DNA of 64,000 bases from an uncultured Bacteroidota bacterium. Lineage in GTDB: Bacteria; Bacteroidota; Bacteroidia; Chitinophagales; Chitinophagaceae. Below, in pieces: positions 51,532 through 59,532 of this stretch. The notes under the pieces are model-generated. The model did no database searches. It saw nothing but the letters and a program-made list of their open reading frames with translations, and was not told the origin of the DNA. The position numbers were made by a program, and so were the translations under genes. Where the stretch lies: positions 62,001-126,000 of the forward strand of contig CAIVKC010000046.1 of assembly GCA_903906365.1 (NCBI GenBank). The letters are read 5' to 3'. Within the stretch, counting starts at the first letter, position 1, and the number at the start of each line of letters is the position of its first letter.

Positions 51532-51561
51532 TATTTAGATATTCGTCTAAATATCTAAATA
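51532..51561. promoter_or_regulatory. Perfect palindromic operator for the ArsR/SdpR-like regulator
   Basis: Arms TATTTAGATATT and AATATCTAAATA (12 bp each, no mismatch) are separated by a 6-bp spacer. It ends 2 bp before the TTG start of the regulator gene, the position expected for autorepression. The AT-rich, dimer-sized form fits an ArsR-family site. Confidence 0.75.
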
Positions 51562-51563
51562 GT

Positions 51564-51827
51564 TTGAATCTCGTTTTTAAAGCCCTCAACGATCCGACCC
51601 GCCGGGAAATCCTGGAACTGCTGAAAAACAAGGATCTTACGGCAGGTGAAATCGCAGAGCAGTTTCATATCTCCTGGCCCAGTGTATCCCACCACCTGGA
51701 ACTGCTGAAACGTGCCGGGCTGGTTATCGCGTTGAAGGAAGGTCAGTATATTTATTATTCCCTCAATACAACGGTGGTGGATGAACTGATGAAATGGCTT
51801 ATTCAGTTTGGTACCAAAAAGAAATAA
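51564..51827 (+). CDS. ArsR-family transcriptional regulator (SdpR-like)
   Basis: The 87-residue winged-helix protein begins at TTG (MNLVFKALNDPTRREILELLK). The recognition helix is ISWPSVSHHLELLKRAGLV, and the wing is KEGQYIYYSLN. There are no Cys pairs, so it is not a metal-thiolate sensor; it resembles autorepressor SdpR of Bacillus, which is inactivated when SdpI is occupied. The perfect palindrome directly upstream is its likely operator. sdpI-like starts 6 bp after its stop. Confidence 0.9.
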   Translation: MNLVFKALNDPTRREILELLKNKDLTAGEIAEQFHISWPSVSHHLELLKRAGLVIALKEGQYIYYSLNTTVVDELMKWLIQFGTKKK

Positions 51828-51833
51828 AAACAT

Positions 51834-52499
51834 ATGTTAAACAAATTTTCCTGGAAAGAGCTTGTTGTACTGCTGATTGCCTTGCTGCCGGGTGTCTATC
51901 TTTATCATATTTATCCCTCGCTGCCCCCGACCATTCCCACCCATTTTGGTTTATCAGGAAAGCCGGATGGCTACGGCGGCAAAGAAACCCTGATCTATAC
52001 TACGGTGCTCCTCGTCGGCCTGGCCCTTGGCCTGTACCTGCTCATTAAATTCCTGCCCAGCATCGACCCTAAAAAAACAGCGGGCCTTTCGGCAACCACT
52101 TTCCAGAAAATTGCCGTTGGCCTGGTGATCTTCCTAACGGCCATCAATATACTTACCATGTATGCCAGCGTGGCAGGCAGTTTTAATTTTACCCGGCTGC
52201 TTTTTCCGCTGATGGGGCTGTTCTTTATTTATATAGGCAACCTGATGCACAGCCTTAAACCCAATTATTTCGTGGGCATTCACCTACCCTGGACCCTGGA
52301 GGATCCCGATAACTGGCGGGTCACCCACCAGCTGGGCGGTAAACTATGGGTGGCCGGCGGACTGGCCGTCACCTTTTGTACGCTGGTGCTGCCTGCCAGG
52401 ACAGCAGGGATCCTGTTTTTGATTCTGATAAGCCTGATGGTAATTATTCCAGTGGTATATTCTTACCGCTATTTTAAAAAAACAAACCAACCTAAATGA
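51834..52499 (+). CDS. SdpI-family membrane protein (immunity/signal transducer)
   Basis: The 221-residue protein has six hydrophobic segments. The N-terminal DUF1648 motif (LPPTIPTHFGLSGKPDGYGGK) and the SdpI core (PNYFVGIHLPWTLEDPDNWRVTHQLGGKLWVAGG) are clear. In Bacillus subtilis SdpI gives immunity to the SdpC toxin and sequesters SdpR at the membrane. No sdpC-like toxin gene is seen here, so it may sense another peptide or envelope damage. It overlaps the next start by 4 bp (ATGA). Confidence 0.9.
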   Translation: MLNKFSWKELVVLLIALLPGVYLYHIYPSLPPTIPTHFGLSGKPDGYGGKETLIYTTVLLVGLALGLYLLIKFLPSIDPKKTAGLSATTFQKIAVGLVIFLTAINILTMYASVAGSFNFTRLLFPLMGLFFIYIGNLMHSLKPNYFVGIHLPWTLEDPDNWRVTHQLGGKLWVAGGLAVTFCTLVLPARTAGILFLILISLMVIIPVVYSYRYFKKTNQPK

Positions 52500-53914
52500 A
52501 AAGTTCAGTTTATCTGCTGATGCTGCTATTAACCGGAGCTTCCCTACTGGCCCAAAAATCCGTTACAGGAACCTGGAAAGGCCGCATTACGCCGCAGCTC
52601 AGGATTGTTTTTCATTTCGACCGTTCCGCCGGGGGAGCCCTTTATGGAACCTTGGACAGCCCCGACCAGGGGGTCAACGGGATGGACCTGAGCGCCGTGC
52701 GCCAGGACGGGGACAGTCTGGTCGCTGAAGTCCAGGTGGCCCATGCCCGGTATGCGGCCGTCTTTACCAGCGACAGCACCCTGTCGGGTTTCTGGATCCA
52801 GGGCCCGGCAAAACTGGCCGTTGTCCTCACCCGTGAAAGCAATCTGAGCGGGGTGGTGATCCCCAGGCGCCCGCAGACCCCCGGTCCGCCGCTTGATTAC
52901 CTGTCACAGGACGTTGAATATGACAATCCCGATCACAGTGTCCATTACGGAGCCACACTCACCTACCCCCGGAGCGGCCGGGCCTTTGCCTCTGCGGTGC
53001 TCATTACGGGCAGCGGTTTGCAGGACAGGGATGAGACCATTTTTTACCATAAGCCCTTTGCCGTAATTGCCGACTACCTGACCCGGCAGGGATTTGCCAT
53101 CCTGCGGGTAGATGACCGTTCCATCGGTAAATCAACCGGGGATGTCAGCCGCGCGACCAGTGCTGATTTTGCCGGCGACGTGCTGGCTTCGATCGCCTAC
53201 CTGAAAACCAGGAAGGAACTCGACAGTCTGAAAATCGGGCTGATCGGCCACAGCGAGGGCGGTTTGATAGCCCCCATCGTCGCGGCGCGGTATCCTCCGG
53301 TCAAATTCATCATCAGCCTGGCCGGTACCGGAATCAGCGGGGCGGATATCCTGCTTCGCCAGCAGACCGACCCGCTCAAAGGTCAGGGCATAAGTCAGGC
53401 CGCCTTTGAAGCCTATTATGAGTTAACCAGGTATACCCTTTTTTATATTCATGACCACGCCGCCGAACCGGACTCCCTGGTGCTGGGGAGGCTCGGGAAC
53501 TATTTTGACGGATGGAAGTCTTCCCTGCCGGACAGTATCCTCAACCAGCTTCATGTTAAAGAGGTGGGTGCCGCCCAGTATACCCGGCAGATAGCCGCCG
53601 AACTGCAGCCTTGGTTGAAATATTTCATTTCCACCGATCCGGCCACTTTCTGGCAGCAGGTGCACTGCCCGGTGCTGGCCCTCAATGGAAGCCGGGATAT
53701 CCAGGTTTATCCGGCTGAAAACATCGCCGCCATTGCCAGGGCCCTGCAGCGCGGGGGGAACCACCGGGTGACCACCATGATATTTCCCGGACTTAACCAT
53801 TTGTTCCAGCATTGCAAGCAGTGTAGTGTTGAGGAATACAAAGAACTTGAGGAAACTTTTTCCCCGGAGGTGTTAGCCTATATGGCGGCCTGGATGAAAA
53901 AAAATATCAAGTGA
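52496..53914 (+). CDS. Secreted alpha/beta hydrolase with N-terminal beta-rich domain
   Basis: The 472-residue protein has a signal peptide (VYLLMLLLTGASLLAQ), a beta-rich lipocalin-like domain of about 110 residues (VTGTWKGRITPQLRIVFHFDRS), and an alpha/beta hydrolase domain. The domain has GSGLQDRDE, DDRSIGKSTG, the nucleophile elbow GHSEGG (Ser253), ALNGSRDIQV and a His in FPGLNHLFQ. It resembles bacterial esterase/peptidase-like hydrolases. Its ATG overlaps the sdpI-like stop, so the two are translationally coupled and probably act in one response. The substrate is unknown. Confidence 0.9.
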   Translation: MKSSVYLLMLLLTGASLLAQKSVTGTWKGRITPQLRIVFHFDRSAGGALYGTLDSPDQGVNGMDLSAVRQDGDSLVAEVQVAHARYAAVFTSDSTLSGFWIQGPAKLAVVLTRESNLSGVVIPRRPQTPGPPLDYLSQDVEYDNPDHSVHYGATLTYPRSGRAFASAVLITGSGLQDRDETIFYHKPFAVIADYLTRQGFAILRVDDRSIGKSTGDVSRATSADFAGDVLASIAYLKTRKELDSLKIGLIGHSEGGLIAPIVAARYPPVKFIISLAGTGISGADILLRQQTDPLKGQGISQAAFEAYYELTRYTLFYIHDHAAEPDSLVLGRLGNYFDGWKSSLPDSILNQLHVKEVGAAQYTRQIAAELQPWLKYFISTDPATFWQQVHCPVLALNGSRDIQVYPAENIAAIARALQRGGNHRVTTMIFPGLNHLFQHCKQCSVEEYKELEETFSPEVLAYMAAWMKKNIK

Positions 53915-54005
53915 CCTGTAATGCAGGCAGGGACTGTCTGCAGGCGCCACGAACGGAAAGGGGGGAAAAAATCCGCGCATGGACAGGCTTGTCTACCTTT
54001 GGGGC

Positions 54006-54605
54006 ATGAACTACCTGGCCCATGCTTACCTTTCCTTTGGAATCCCTGAAATCCTGACCGGTAATATGATCAGTGATTTCGTCAAAGGAAAAAAGAAATT
54101 CGATTTCCCCTCCGGCATACGCCAAGGCATTACCCTGCACCGGCTCATCGACGAGTTTACAGACAGCCATCCGGCAACCCGGGAAGCCAGGCAGTTTTTC
54201 AGGCCGGCCTACCGGCTCTATGCCGGTGCTTTTGTGGACGTGGTATACGATCATTTCCTGGCACTGGATACTTCGGAATTTCTGCCGGGCACCCTGGGGG
54301 AGTTTGCTGCGGAAACCTATGAAAAGCTTTCCGCCTTTGCGCCAGTCTTTCCCGAGCCCTTCGCAGGCATGTTCCCCTATATGCGCTCCCAGAACTGGCT
54401 GTTGAATTACCAGAACCGCGAGGGTATCAGAAGCAGTTTCGGTGGCCTGGTCCGCAGGGCCGCCTACCTGCACGAAGCCCGCACCGCGTTCGGGGTTTTT
54501 GAAGAAAATTACCTGGCACTGGGAGATATCTACCGGTCATTTTTCCCGCATCTCAAAACATTTGCCTCGGATACCCTCCGGGATCTGCGCGGTTCCGTGG
54601 AATAA
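54006..54605 (+). CDS. acpH: Acyl carrier protein phosphodiesterase
   Basis: The enzyme removes the 4'-phosphopantetheine arm from holo-ACP. The 199-residue protein starts MNYLAHAYLSFG (54006) and has GNMISDFVKGKKKFDFPSGIRQGITLHRLIDEFTDSHP with the HD-like metal-binding His and Asp residues, then RLYAGAFVDVVYDHFLA. The upstream nine codons of the open frame are not conserved. It lies about 90 bp after the hydrolase gene; overlapping inverted repeats follow it. Confidence 0.9.
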   Translation: MNYLAHAYLSFGIPEILTGNMISDFVKGKKKFDFPSGIRQGITLHRLIDEFTDSHPATREARQFFRPAYRLYAGAFVDVVYDHFLALDTSEFLPGTLGEFAAETYEKLSAFAPVFPEPFAGMFPYMRSQNWLLNYQNREGIRSSFGGLVRRAAYLHEARTAFGVFEENYLALGDIYRSFFPHLKTFASDTLRDLRGSVE

Positions 54606-54620
54606 GCAGAAGTTTTTAAG

Positions 54621-54646
54621 GGTCAATCATTGGTTATTGACCAATG
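54621..54646 (+). repeat. Two overlapping, mutually exclusive hairpins upstream of asnB
   Basis: GGTCAAT-(8)-ATTGACC (54621-54642) and CATTGGT-(5)-ACCAATG (54628-54646) share bases, so only one can form at a time. They lie 18 bp before the asnB ATG. This suits an attenuator or an operator with two half-site registers. Confidence 0.45.
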
Positions 54647-54664
54647 TATTTGGATATTTACATC

Positions 54665-56509
54665 ATGTGCGGAATTGCAGGCATCCTCTCAGCAGATCCT
54701 TCCTGGATCAGCCCGGAACGTTTAAAGCGTATGACCGATGCCATCGCCCACCGCGGACCGGATGGGGAGGGTTTTTATTTCAGTCCTTCAGGGCAGCTTG
54801 GGCTGGGACACCGAAGGCTTTCCATTATTGACACCAGCGAACTGGCGGGTCAGCCGATGCATTACCTGGACCGTTATACCCTCATCCACAACGGGGAGAT
54901 TTATAATTATATCGAGCTAAAAGAACAATTGCAGGCAAAGGGTTACCGCTTTATCACCCGTTCCGACACCGAAGTCATCCTGGCGGCCTATGACCTGTAC
55001 CAGGCAGACTGCCTCCAGCATTTTGACGGCATGTTTGCCTTTGCCCTCTGGGACCGGCAGGAGCAGGTCCTTTTCTGCGCCAGGGACCGCTTCGGGGAAA
55101 AGCCTTTTTATTACACCTGGAGCGAGGACCGGTTTTGCTTTGCCTCCGAGAGAAAGGCGCTGTGGGCGGGTGGTCAGGAAAAAAAAGTCAACCAGCCGCT
55201 GCTGCTCAATTACCTGGCCCTGGGTCTTACCGAAACCGCGGCCGACAGCACCATTACCTTTCACCAGGATATATTTTCTCTGCCCCCCTCCCATTATATA
55301 AAGATCCACCTGCCTTCTTTTTCCATCAGTATGGCCCGTTACTACGACGGAGATAAACAACAAAGGAGTCCAATCGGGGAAAGGCAGGCAGCCGAACAGT
55401 TCAGGGAACTGCTGCTGCGGTCCACCCAAAAGAGGTTGCGAAGCGATGTGCCCCTGGGTTGCTCCCTGAGCGGCGGTCTGGACAGTTCAAGTATTGTCTG
55501 GGCCATAAGCCAGCAGGCTACCTTCCCGGGTCACCTCCAAACATATTCTGCGGTATTCCCCGGTTTTGCAAAGGATGAATCCGCCTTTGCCGGAATGATT
55601 AATGAGCAGTTCCGCTGCAACGGCCACGCGGTTACGCCTACTGCGGAGGATTTCATCGGTGATTTCGAAAAACTCTGCCATCACCAGGAGGAACCCTTCC
55701 CTTCTTCCAGCATCTATGCGCAGTACAAAGTATTTGAGGCAGCGGCCCGCAACGGGACCAAGGTTTTGCTGGACGGACAGGGTGCCGACGAAATACTGGG
55801 CGGCTACGCCAGGTATATACCCTGGTACCTGCAGGAAATCCTGCGGACCAAAAAAGGCGGTTTCCGGTCTGAACTCAAAGCCTTCCGCAACCAGGCTGTC
55901 CCTTTTTCCTGGAACTGGAAAAACTATCTGGCCGCCTATTTTCCGTTGCAGGTGCCCGGCATGCTGCGCCGGCGGGAGGCGGCTAAGATTAACAGGCAGC
56001 CCGATGTCACCGCCGCATTCAGGAAAGCCTATTATGATGAGCAGTCCATCTATAAACCCCTGGTCATGAAACTCAATGACCTGCTATATTTTGATACCTA
56101 CCAGTTTGGCCTGGAACAACTGCTGCGGGTAGCCGACCGCAATTCCATGGCACATGGCCGGGAAATTAGGCTGCCCTTCCTTAACCATGAGCTCGTTGAA
56201 TTTGCCGGCGCCATCCCCTCGGGGTACAAACTCCATGCTGGCTGGACAAAATGGATCCTCCGGAAAAGCACCGAGGGATTGCTGCCCGGTGAGATTGTCT
56301 GGAGAAAGGACAAGACCGGTTTTGAACCCCCCCAGCAGCAGTGGATGGGCAAAAAGCTCCTGCAGGACTACCTTTTTGAAGCCAAAAAAAAGCTGGTGGC
56401 AGAAAAAATACTGCGCCCCGAAGTACTGAACAAAAAAAATCAGCCTATGGAAGCCCATGCAGCTGATAACTATGACTGGCGGTACCTGGTGGCAGCAGCA
56501 TTTATTTGA
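54665..56509 (+). CDS. asnB: Asparagine synthase (glutamine-hydrolysing)
   Basis: The enzyme makes asparagine from aspartate, glutamine and ATP. The 614-residue protein starts MCGIAGIL at 54665, so Cys2 is the glutaminase nucleophile after Met removal; a longer frame from 54644 would bury this Cys. The class II glutaminase domain (about 1-200; HNGEIYNYIELKEQL, RDRFGEKPFYY) is followed by the synthetase domain with the pyrophosphate loop GCSLSGGLDSSSIVW, and LLDGQGADEILGGY. In bacteria, relatives also build peptidoglycan amides or exopolysaccharide, but the sequence is standard AsnB. No partner biosynthesis genes lie adjacent. Confidence 0.93.
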   Translation: MCGIAGILSADPSWISPERLKRMTDAIAHRGPDGEGFYFSPSGQLGLGHRRLSIIDTSELAGQPMHYLDRYTLIHNGEIYNYIELKEQLQAKGYRFITRSDTEVILAAYDLYQADCLQHFDGMFAFALWDRQEQVLFCARDRFGEKPFYYTWSEDRFCFASERKALWAGGQEKKVNQPLLLNYLALGLTETAADSTITFHQDIFSLPPSHYIKIHLPSFSISMARYYDGDKQQRSPIGERQAAEQFRELLLRSTQKRLRSDVPLGCSLSGGLDSSSIVWAISQQATFPGHLQTYSAVFPGFAKDESAFAGMINEQFRCNGHAVTPTAEDFIGDFEKLCHHQEEPFPSSSIYAQYKVFEAAARNGTKVLLDGQGADEILGGYARYIPWYLQEILRTKKGGFRSELKAFRNQAVPFSWNWKNYLAAYFPLQVPGMLRRREAAKINRQPDVTAAFRKAYYDEQSIYKPLVMKLNDLLYFDTYQFGLEQLLRVADRNSMAHGREIRLPFLNHELVEFAGAIPSGYKLHAGWTKWILRKSTEGLLPGEIVWRKDKTGFEPPQQQWMGKKLLQDYLFEAKKKLVAEKILRPEVLNKKNQPMEAHAADNYDWRYLVAAAFI

Positions 56510-56527
56510 TGCAATAACTTCGCGCCC

Positions 56528-56977
56528 CTAGCGGTTGGCATCCTGAAATTTATCGGTGAGTTCCAGGTTCCCGGAGGCATCGGATTTAAGAATGGTCCAT
56601 CCCTTTTTGTCCTTGAGCTGAATGAAATAAACCACCCCTTCCTCATTGGATACTTCGGTGACAATTTCAATGTTCCGGTTGGGGTTTTCCTTTTTGACCT
56701 TGCACAGTATATTAAGCGGGAGGCGCTGCTCCTTGTAATAACGGATGGAATTTAGCAGGTTTCCATCCCGGTCATAAGATGCTTTGACCAATACATCATT
56801 CTGGGAGAAACTCACCAGGTAGTGATCCGGAAATTCCATCCATTTGACATGTTTGGCTTCCGCAAATACGGAATGAAATGATTGCAGGGTCCGCTGGCTG
56901 ATTTCTGCTTTTGCGCTGGTTGCGTTCAGCGAAAGGATACCACAAACAAGGGCGATGGCGAACAAACTCTTTTTCAT
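56528..56977 (-). CDS. Small secreted PepSY-like protein (paralogue of 50682-51128)
   Basis: The product has 149 residues from MKKSLFAIALVCGILSLNATSAKA (56977), a clear signal peptide; an ATG 9 bp upstream is also possible. The mature part has the same layout as 50682-51128: LQSFHSVFAEAKHVKWMEFPD, VSFSQNDVLVKASYDRDGNLLNSIRYY, and LPLNILCKVKKENPNRNIEIVTEVSNEEGVVYFIQL. The duplication within 5 kb suggests spread of this family. The function is unknown. The convergent asnB gene ends 18 bp away. Confidence 0.82.
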   Translation of the reverse strand: MKKSLFAIALVCGILSLNATSAKAEISQRTLQSFHSVFAEAKHVKWMEFPDHYLVSFSQNDVLVKASYDRDGNLLNSIRYYKEQRLPLNILCKVKKENPNRNIEIVTEVSNEEGVVYFIQLKDKKGWTILKSDASGNLELTDKFQDANR

Positions 56978-57466
56978 GATTAGCAATTTTAATTGATTAT
57001 AATGGCGATTTGACTCAACTAAAATACACGCTCAAAATACCGGAGTCAAGAACATCTATATGAGAGGCATCAATTGTTAAAATCCAGGAGAGACTGATTT
57101 CATTTAATGTACGATATAATTCGTAATATATGATGAAATGCTTTGTCAGTAAGCATTTGAGACATGTTGCATGTTATTTTTATACCCGGGTTAAGTTTTT
57201 GTTAAACTGGAAATCCGGAAAACCATTTTCCGGATTTAACGGTTCAAGCCCCTGCCGCCGGTCGGTGGTAAGGCTGCCAGGGATTCCTTGAACAGGGTGG
57301 TACAGCTACATGTATACCAGTATAGGAAGATCCGTTTTCCCGGCCCGTAAGAAGGAATCAATAAGAGCCGGTTCCCGGGCCATGGTTGTTATTTCCTGAC
57401 AGATTAGTAAGGAATTTATACCATCTTTGTCTGAACAACGATCAAAGAAACTAAAGAAAGCGATTT
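56978..57466. other. Divergent intergenic region
   Basis: 489 bp with no gene. It contains a perfect 12-bp-arm inverted repeat (57211-57237) and a weaker GC-rich set of repeats (57330-57395). A near -7 box (CATCTTTG) lies about 36 bp before the downstream ATG. No match to a SAM riboswitch that I recognise is present. Confidence 0.45.
57211..57237. repeat. Perfect inverted repeat (12-bp arms, 3-nt loop)
   Basis: AAATCCGGAAAA and TTTTCCGGATTT flank CCA. Neither strand has a T-run after it, so a standard intrinsic terminator is unlikely. It could be a regulatory or 3'-processing hairpin or a protein-binding site. Confidence 0.7.
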
Positions 57467-58606
57467 ATGAAACTGGCCACCAAACTCATCCATGCAGGCA
57501 TTGAACCTGACCCCTCCACAGGGGCGATCATGACACCCATTTACCAGACTTCAACCTATGTCCAGGAGGCCCCTGGAAAGAACAAGGGTTATGAATATGC
57601 CCGATCCCAGAACCCCACGCGCAAGGTGCTTGAAAATGCCCTGGCAGCCATTGAAAACGGCACCCACGGACTTTGCTTCTCCAGTGGCGTGGCGGCAACA
57701 GACGCCGTCATCAAATTACTGGAACCCGGCAATGAGGTCATTGCTGGCAATGACATGTATGGGGGAACCTACCGCCTTTTTACCAAGGTTTTTGAGAAGT
57801 TCGGCATTAAATTTCATTTCATAGACATGCAGGATCCTGAAAACATCCGCCGATTTATCAACAGCCAAACCAAACTGATCTGGATAGAAACCCCGACCAA
57901 TCCCCTGCTCAATATTGTGGACATATCGGCCGTTTCAGCCATTGCCAGGGAATTTTCCATCCTGACCTGCGTGGATAATACCTTCGCCTCGCCCTTCCTT
58001 CAGACGCCCCTGGACCTGGGTGCCGATATCGTGTTGCATTCAGCCACCAAATACCTGGGCGGGCACTCTGACGTGATACATGGCTGCCTGGTGCTGCGCG
58101 ACGACGCACTCAGGGAAAAGCTCTATTTTATCCAAAAAAGCTGCGGGGCGGTTCCCGGCCCCCAGGACTGTTTCCTGGTACTGCGCGGATTAAAGACCCT
58201 GCATGTCCGCATGGAAAGGCATTGTCAGAATGGAGAAAAGATCGCGCATTTCCTGCGCAACCATCCCAAGGTCGGCAAGGTATTCTGGTGCGGCTTTGAG
58301 GACCATCCCGGTTTTGCAGTGGCCAGCAAGCAGATGCGCGGTTTCGGGGGGATGATGAGTTTTACCCTGAAAGATGACAGCGTGGAAACCGCTATGAAAC
58401 TGCTTTCCTCTACCCGGGTCTTTTCCCTGGCTGAAAGCCTGGGGGGAGTGGAATCACTGATCAACCACCCCGCTACCATGACCCATGCCTCCATTCCCCG
58501 GGAGGAAAGGATCAAAAATGGCCTGGGCGATTCCCTGATCCGGCTGAGCATCGGCATTGAAGACGCAGGGGATCTGATGGATGACTTAAACCAGGCGATC
58601 GGTTAG
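57467..58606 (+). CDS. Cystathionine gamma-synthase/-lyase family PLP enzyme
   Basis: The 379-residue protein belongs to the Cys/Met-metabolism PLP family. The PLP lysine is K195 in HSATKYLGGH; other motifs are YARSQNPTRKVLENALAAIE, MYGGTYRLF, ETPTNPLLNI and the DNTFASPF region. It could act as cystathionine gamma-synthase, gamma-lyase or O-acetylhomoserine sulfhydrylase; sequence alone does not separate them, though the tight NPTR and SLGGVESLINHPATMTH pattern is frequent in gamma-lyase/synthase. A terminator follows at 58634. Confidence 0.88.
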   Translation: MKLATKLIHAGIEPDPSTGAIMTPIYQTSTYVQEAPGKNKGYEYARSQNPTRKVLENALAAIENGTHGLCFSSGVAATDAVIKLLEPGNEVIAGNDMYGGTYRLFTKVFEKFGIKFHFIDMQDPENIRRFINSQTKLIWIETPTNPLLNIVDISAVSAIAREFSILTCVDNTFASPFLQTPLDLGADIVLHSATKYLGGHSDVIHGCLVLRDDALREKLYFIQKSCGAVPGPQDCFLVLRGLKTLHVRMERHCQNGEKIAHFLRNHPKVGKVFWCGFEDHPGFAVASKQMRGFGGMMSFTLKDDSVETAMKLLSSTRVFSLAESLGGVESLINHPATMTHASIPREERIKNGLGDSLIRLSIGIEDAGDLMDDLNQAIG

Positions 58607-58633
58607 ACCGCCTAATATATATTTAAACCCTGG

Positions 58634-58663
58634 AAGGCTGGCATTTCATGCCAGCCTTCTTTT
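58634..58663 (+). terminator. Intrinsic terminator after the PLP enzyme gene
   Basis: A perfect 11-bp stem (AAGGCTGGCAT / ATGCCAGCCTT) with a TTC loop is followed by CTTTT. It shares the GGCAT-TTC-ATGCC core with the sodA terminator. Confidence 0.85.
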
Positions 58664-58709
58664 ATGGATCGGTGTCACGGCTGGACAGGAACGATCCGGC
58701 AGTAATGTC

Positions 58710-58717
58710 TACCTTTG
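58710..58717 (+). promoter_or_regulatory. -7 promoter box (TACCTTTG) for the TIGR02757 gene
   Basis: A full TAnnTTTG match, 23 bp upstream of the TTG start at 58741. Confidence 0.5.
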
Positions 58718-58740
58718 AAGCCAATTAAAGAATCATCCCA

Positions 58741-59511
58741 TTGAAGCTTCGGACAGCAGAGGTCAAAGAATTCCTGGACCTAAAAGCAGACCAATACAAT
58801 AACAGGGGTTTTATCACTGATGACCCGGTGAGTATCCCGCACCGTTACTCCCTGAAAGAGGATATTGAGATCTCCGGATTTCTGGTGGCTACCATTGCCT
58901 GGGGTAACAGGAAATCCATCGTAAAAAACGGGCATCGTATGATGGACCTGATGGATAATGCTCCCTACGACTTTGTACTGGGCCATGCTGCCACCGACCT
59001 GAAAAGATTTGAAAAATTCGTTCACCGGACTTTTAACGCGGCAGACCTGGCCTATTTTGTCAAAGCCCTCCGACATATTTATAGAAAAAAAGGAGGCATT
59101 GAAACCCTCTTTAATCAGCATGCTACGGAAGGTTCCCTGCAACCGGCCATCCACCATTTCCGGAAAGCCTTTTTCGAACTACCCTTTGAGAAAAGGACGG
59201 CCAAGCATGTATCGGATCCCATGGGCGGTTCCGCAGCCAAAAGAATCAATATGTACCTGAGGTGGATGGTCAGAAAGGATAAACGGGGGGTGGATTTCGG
59301 GATCTGGAAATCCATCCAGGCCAGCCAGCTTTCATGTCCTTTAGATATTCATTCCGGAAAAGTAGCCCGAAAACTGGGATTGTTATCAAGGGCCCAAAAT
59401 GACGCCCGGGCGGTAGAAGAACTGGATAGGAATCTCCGGAGGCTGGACCCCGCCGATCCTGTTAAATACGATTTTGCCCTTTTTGGCCTGGGGGTCTTCG
59501 AACATTTCTAA
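58741..59511 (+). CDS. TIGR02757 (DUF2400) family protein
   Basis: The 256-residue cytoplasmic protein starts at TTG. Conserved features of the family are visible: DDPVSIPHRYSLKEDIEISGFLVATIAWGNRKSI, the helical middle and the C-terminal KRINMYLRWMVRKDKRGVDFGIW with LDIHSGKVARKLGLL. The last region recalls the helix-hairpin-helix/DNA glycosylase-like fold, but no activity is known to me. A hairpin lies directly after the stop. Confidence 0.9.
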   Translation: MKLRTAEVKEFLDLKADQYNNRGFITDDPVSIPHRYSLKEDIEISGFLVATIAWGNRKSIVKNGHRMMDLMDNAPYDFVLGHAATDLKRFEKFVHRTFNAADLAYFVKALRHIYRKKGGIETLFNQHATEGSLQPAIHHFRKAFFELPFEKRTAKHVSDPMGGSAAKRINMYLRWMVRKDKRGVDFGIWKSIQASQLSCPLDIHSGKVARKLGLLSRAQNDARAVEELDRNLRRLDPADPVKYDFALFGLGVFEHF

Positions 59512-59532
59512 ACCGGCCATGAATAGGCCGGT
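59512..59532 (+). repeat. Hairpin directly after the TIGR02757 stop
   Basis: ACCGGCC-(7 nt)-GGCCGGT, a perfect 7-bp stem, starts 1 bp after the stop codon. It has no T-run, so it is a weak terminator at most. Confidence 0.35.

Larger units (their letters stand above)
51129..51563. other. Divergent intergenic region upstream of the SdpR-like operon
   Basis: About 435 AT-rich bp. It contains the minus-strand promoter at 51274-51303 and the plus-strand operator palindrome at 51532-51561. A 29-codon frame (51360-51449, plus) is present but lacks supporting evidence. Confidence 0.5.

Noticed and set aside
57230-57310. Possible tRNA-like T-arm (GGTTCAAGCCC) near 57240
   Set aside because: No matching acceptor, D- or anticodon arms can be drawn around it, and no CCA end follows.
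57240-57466. SAM riboswitch upstream of the PLP sulfur enzyme
   Set aside because: I could not find the conserved core of SAM-I or other SAM classes. Only generic GC-rich repeats are seen.
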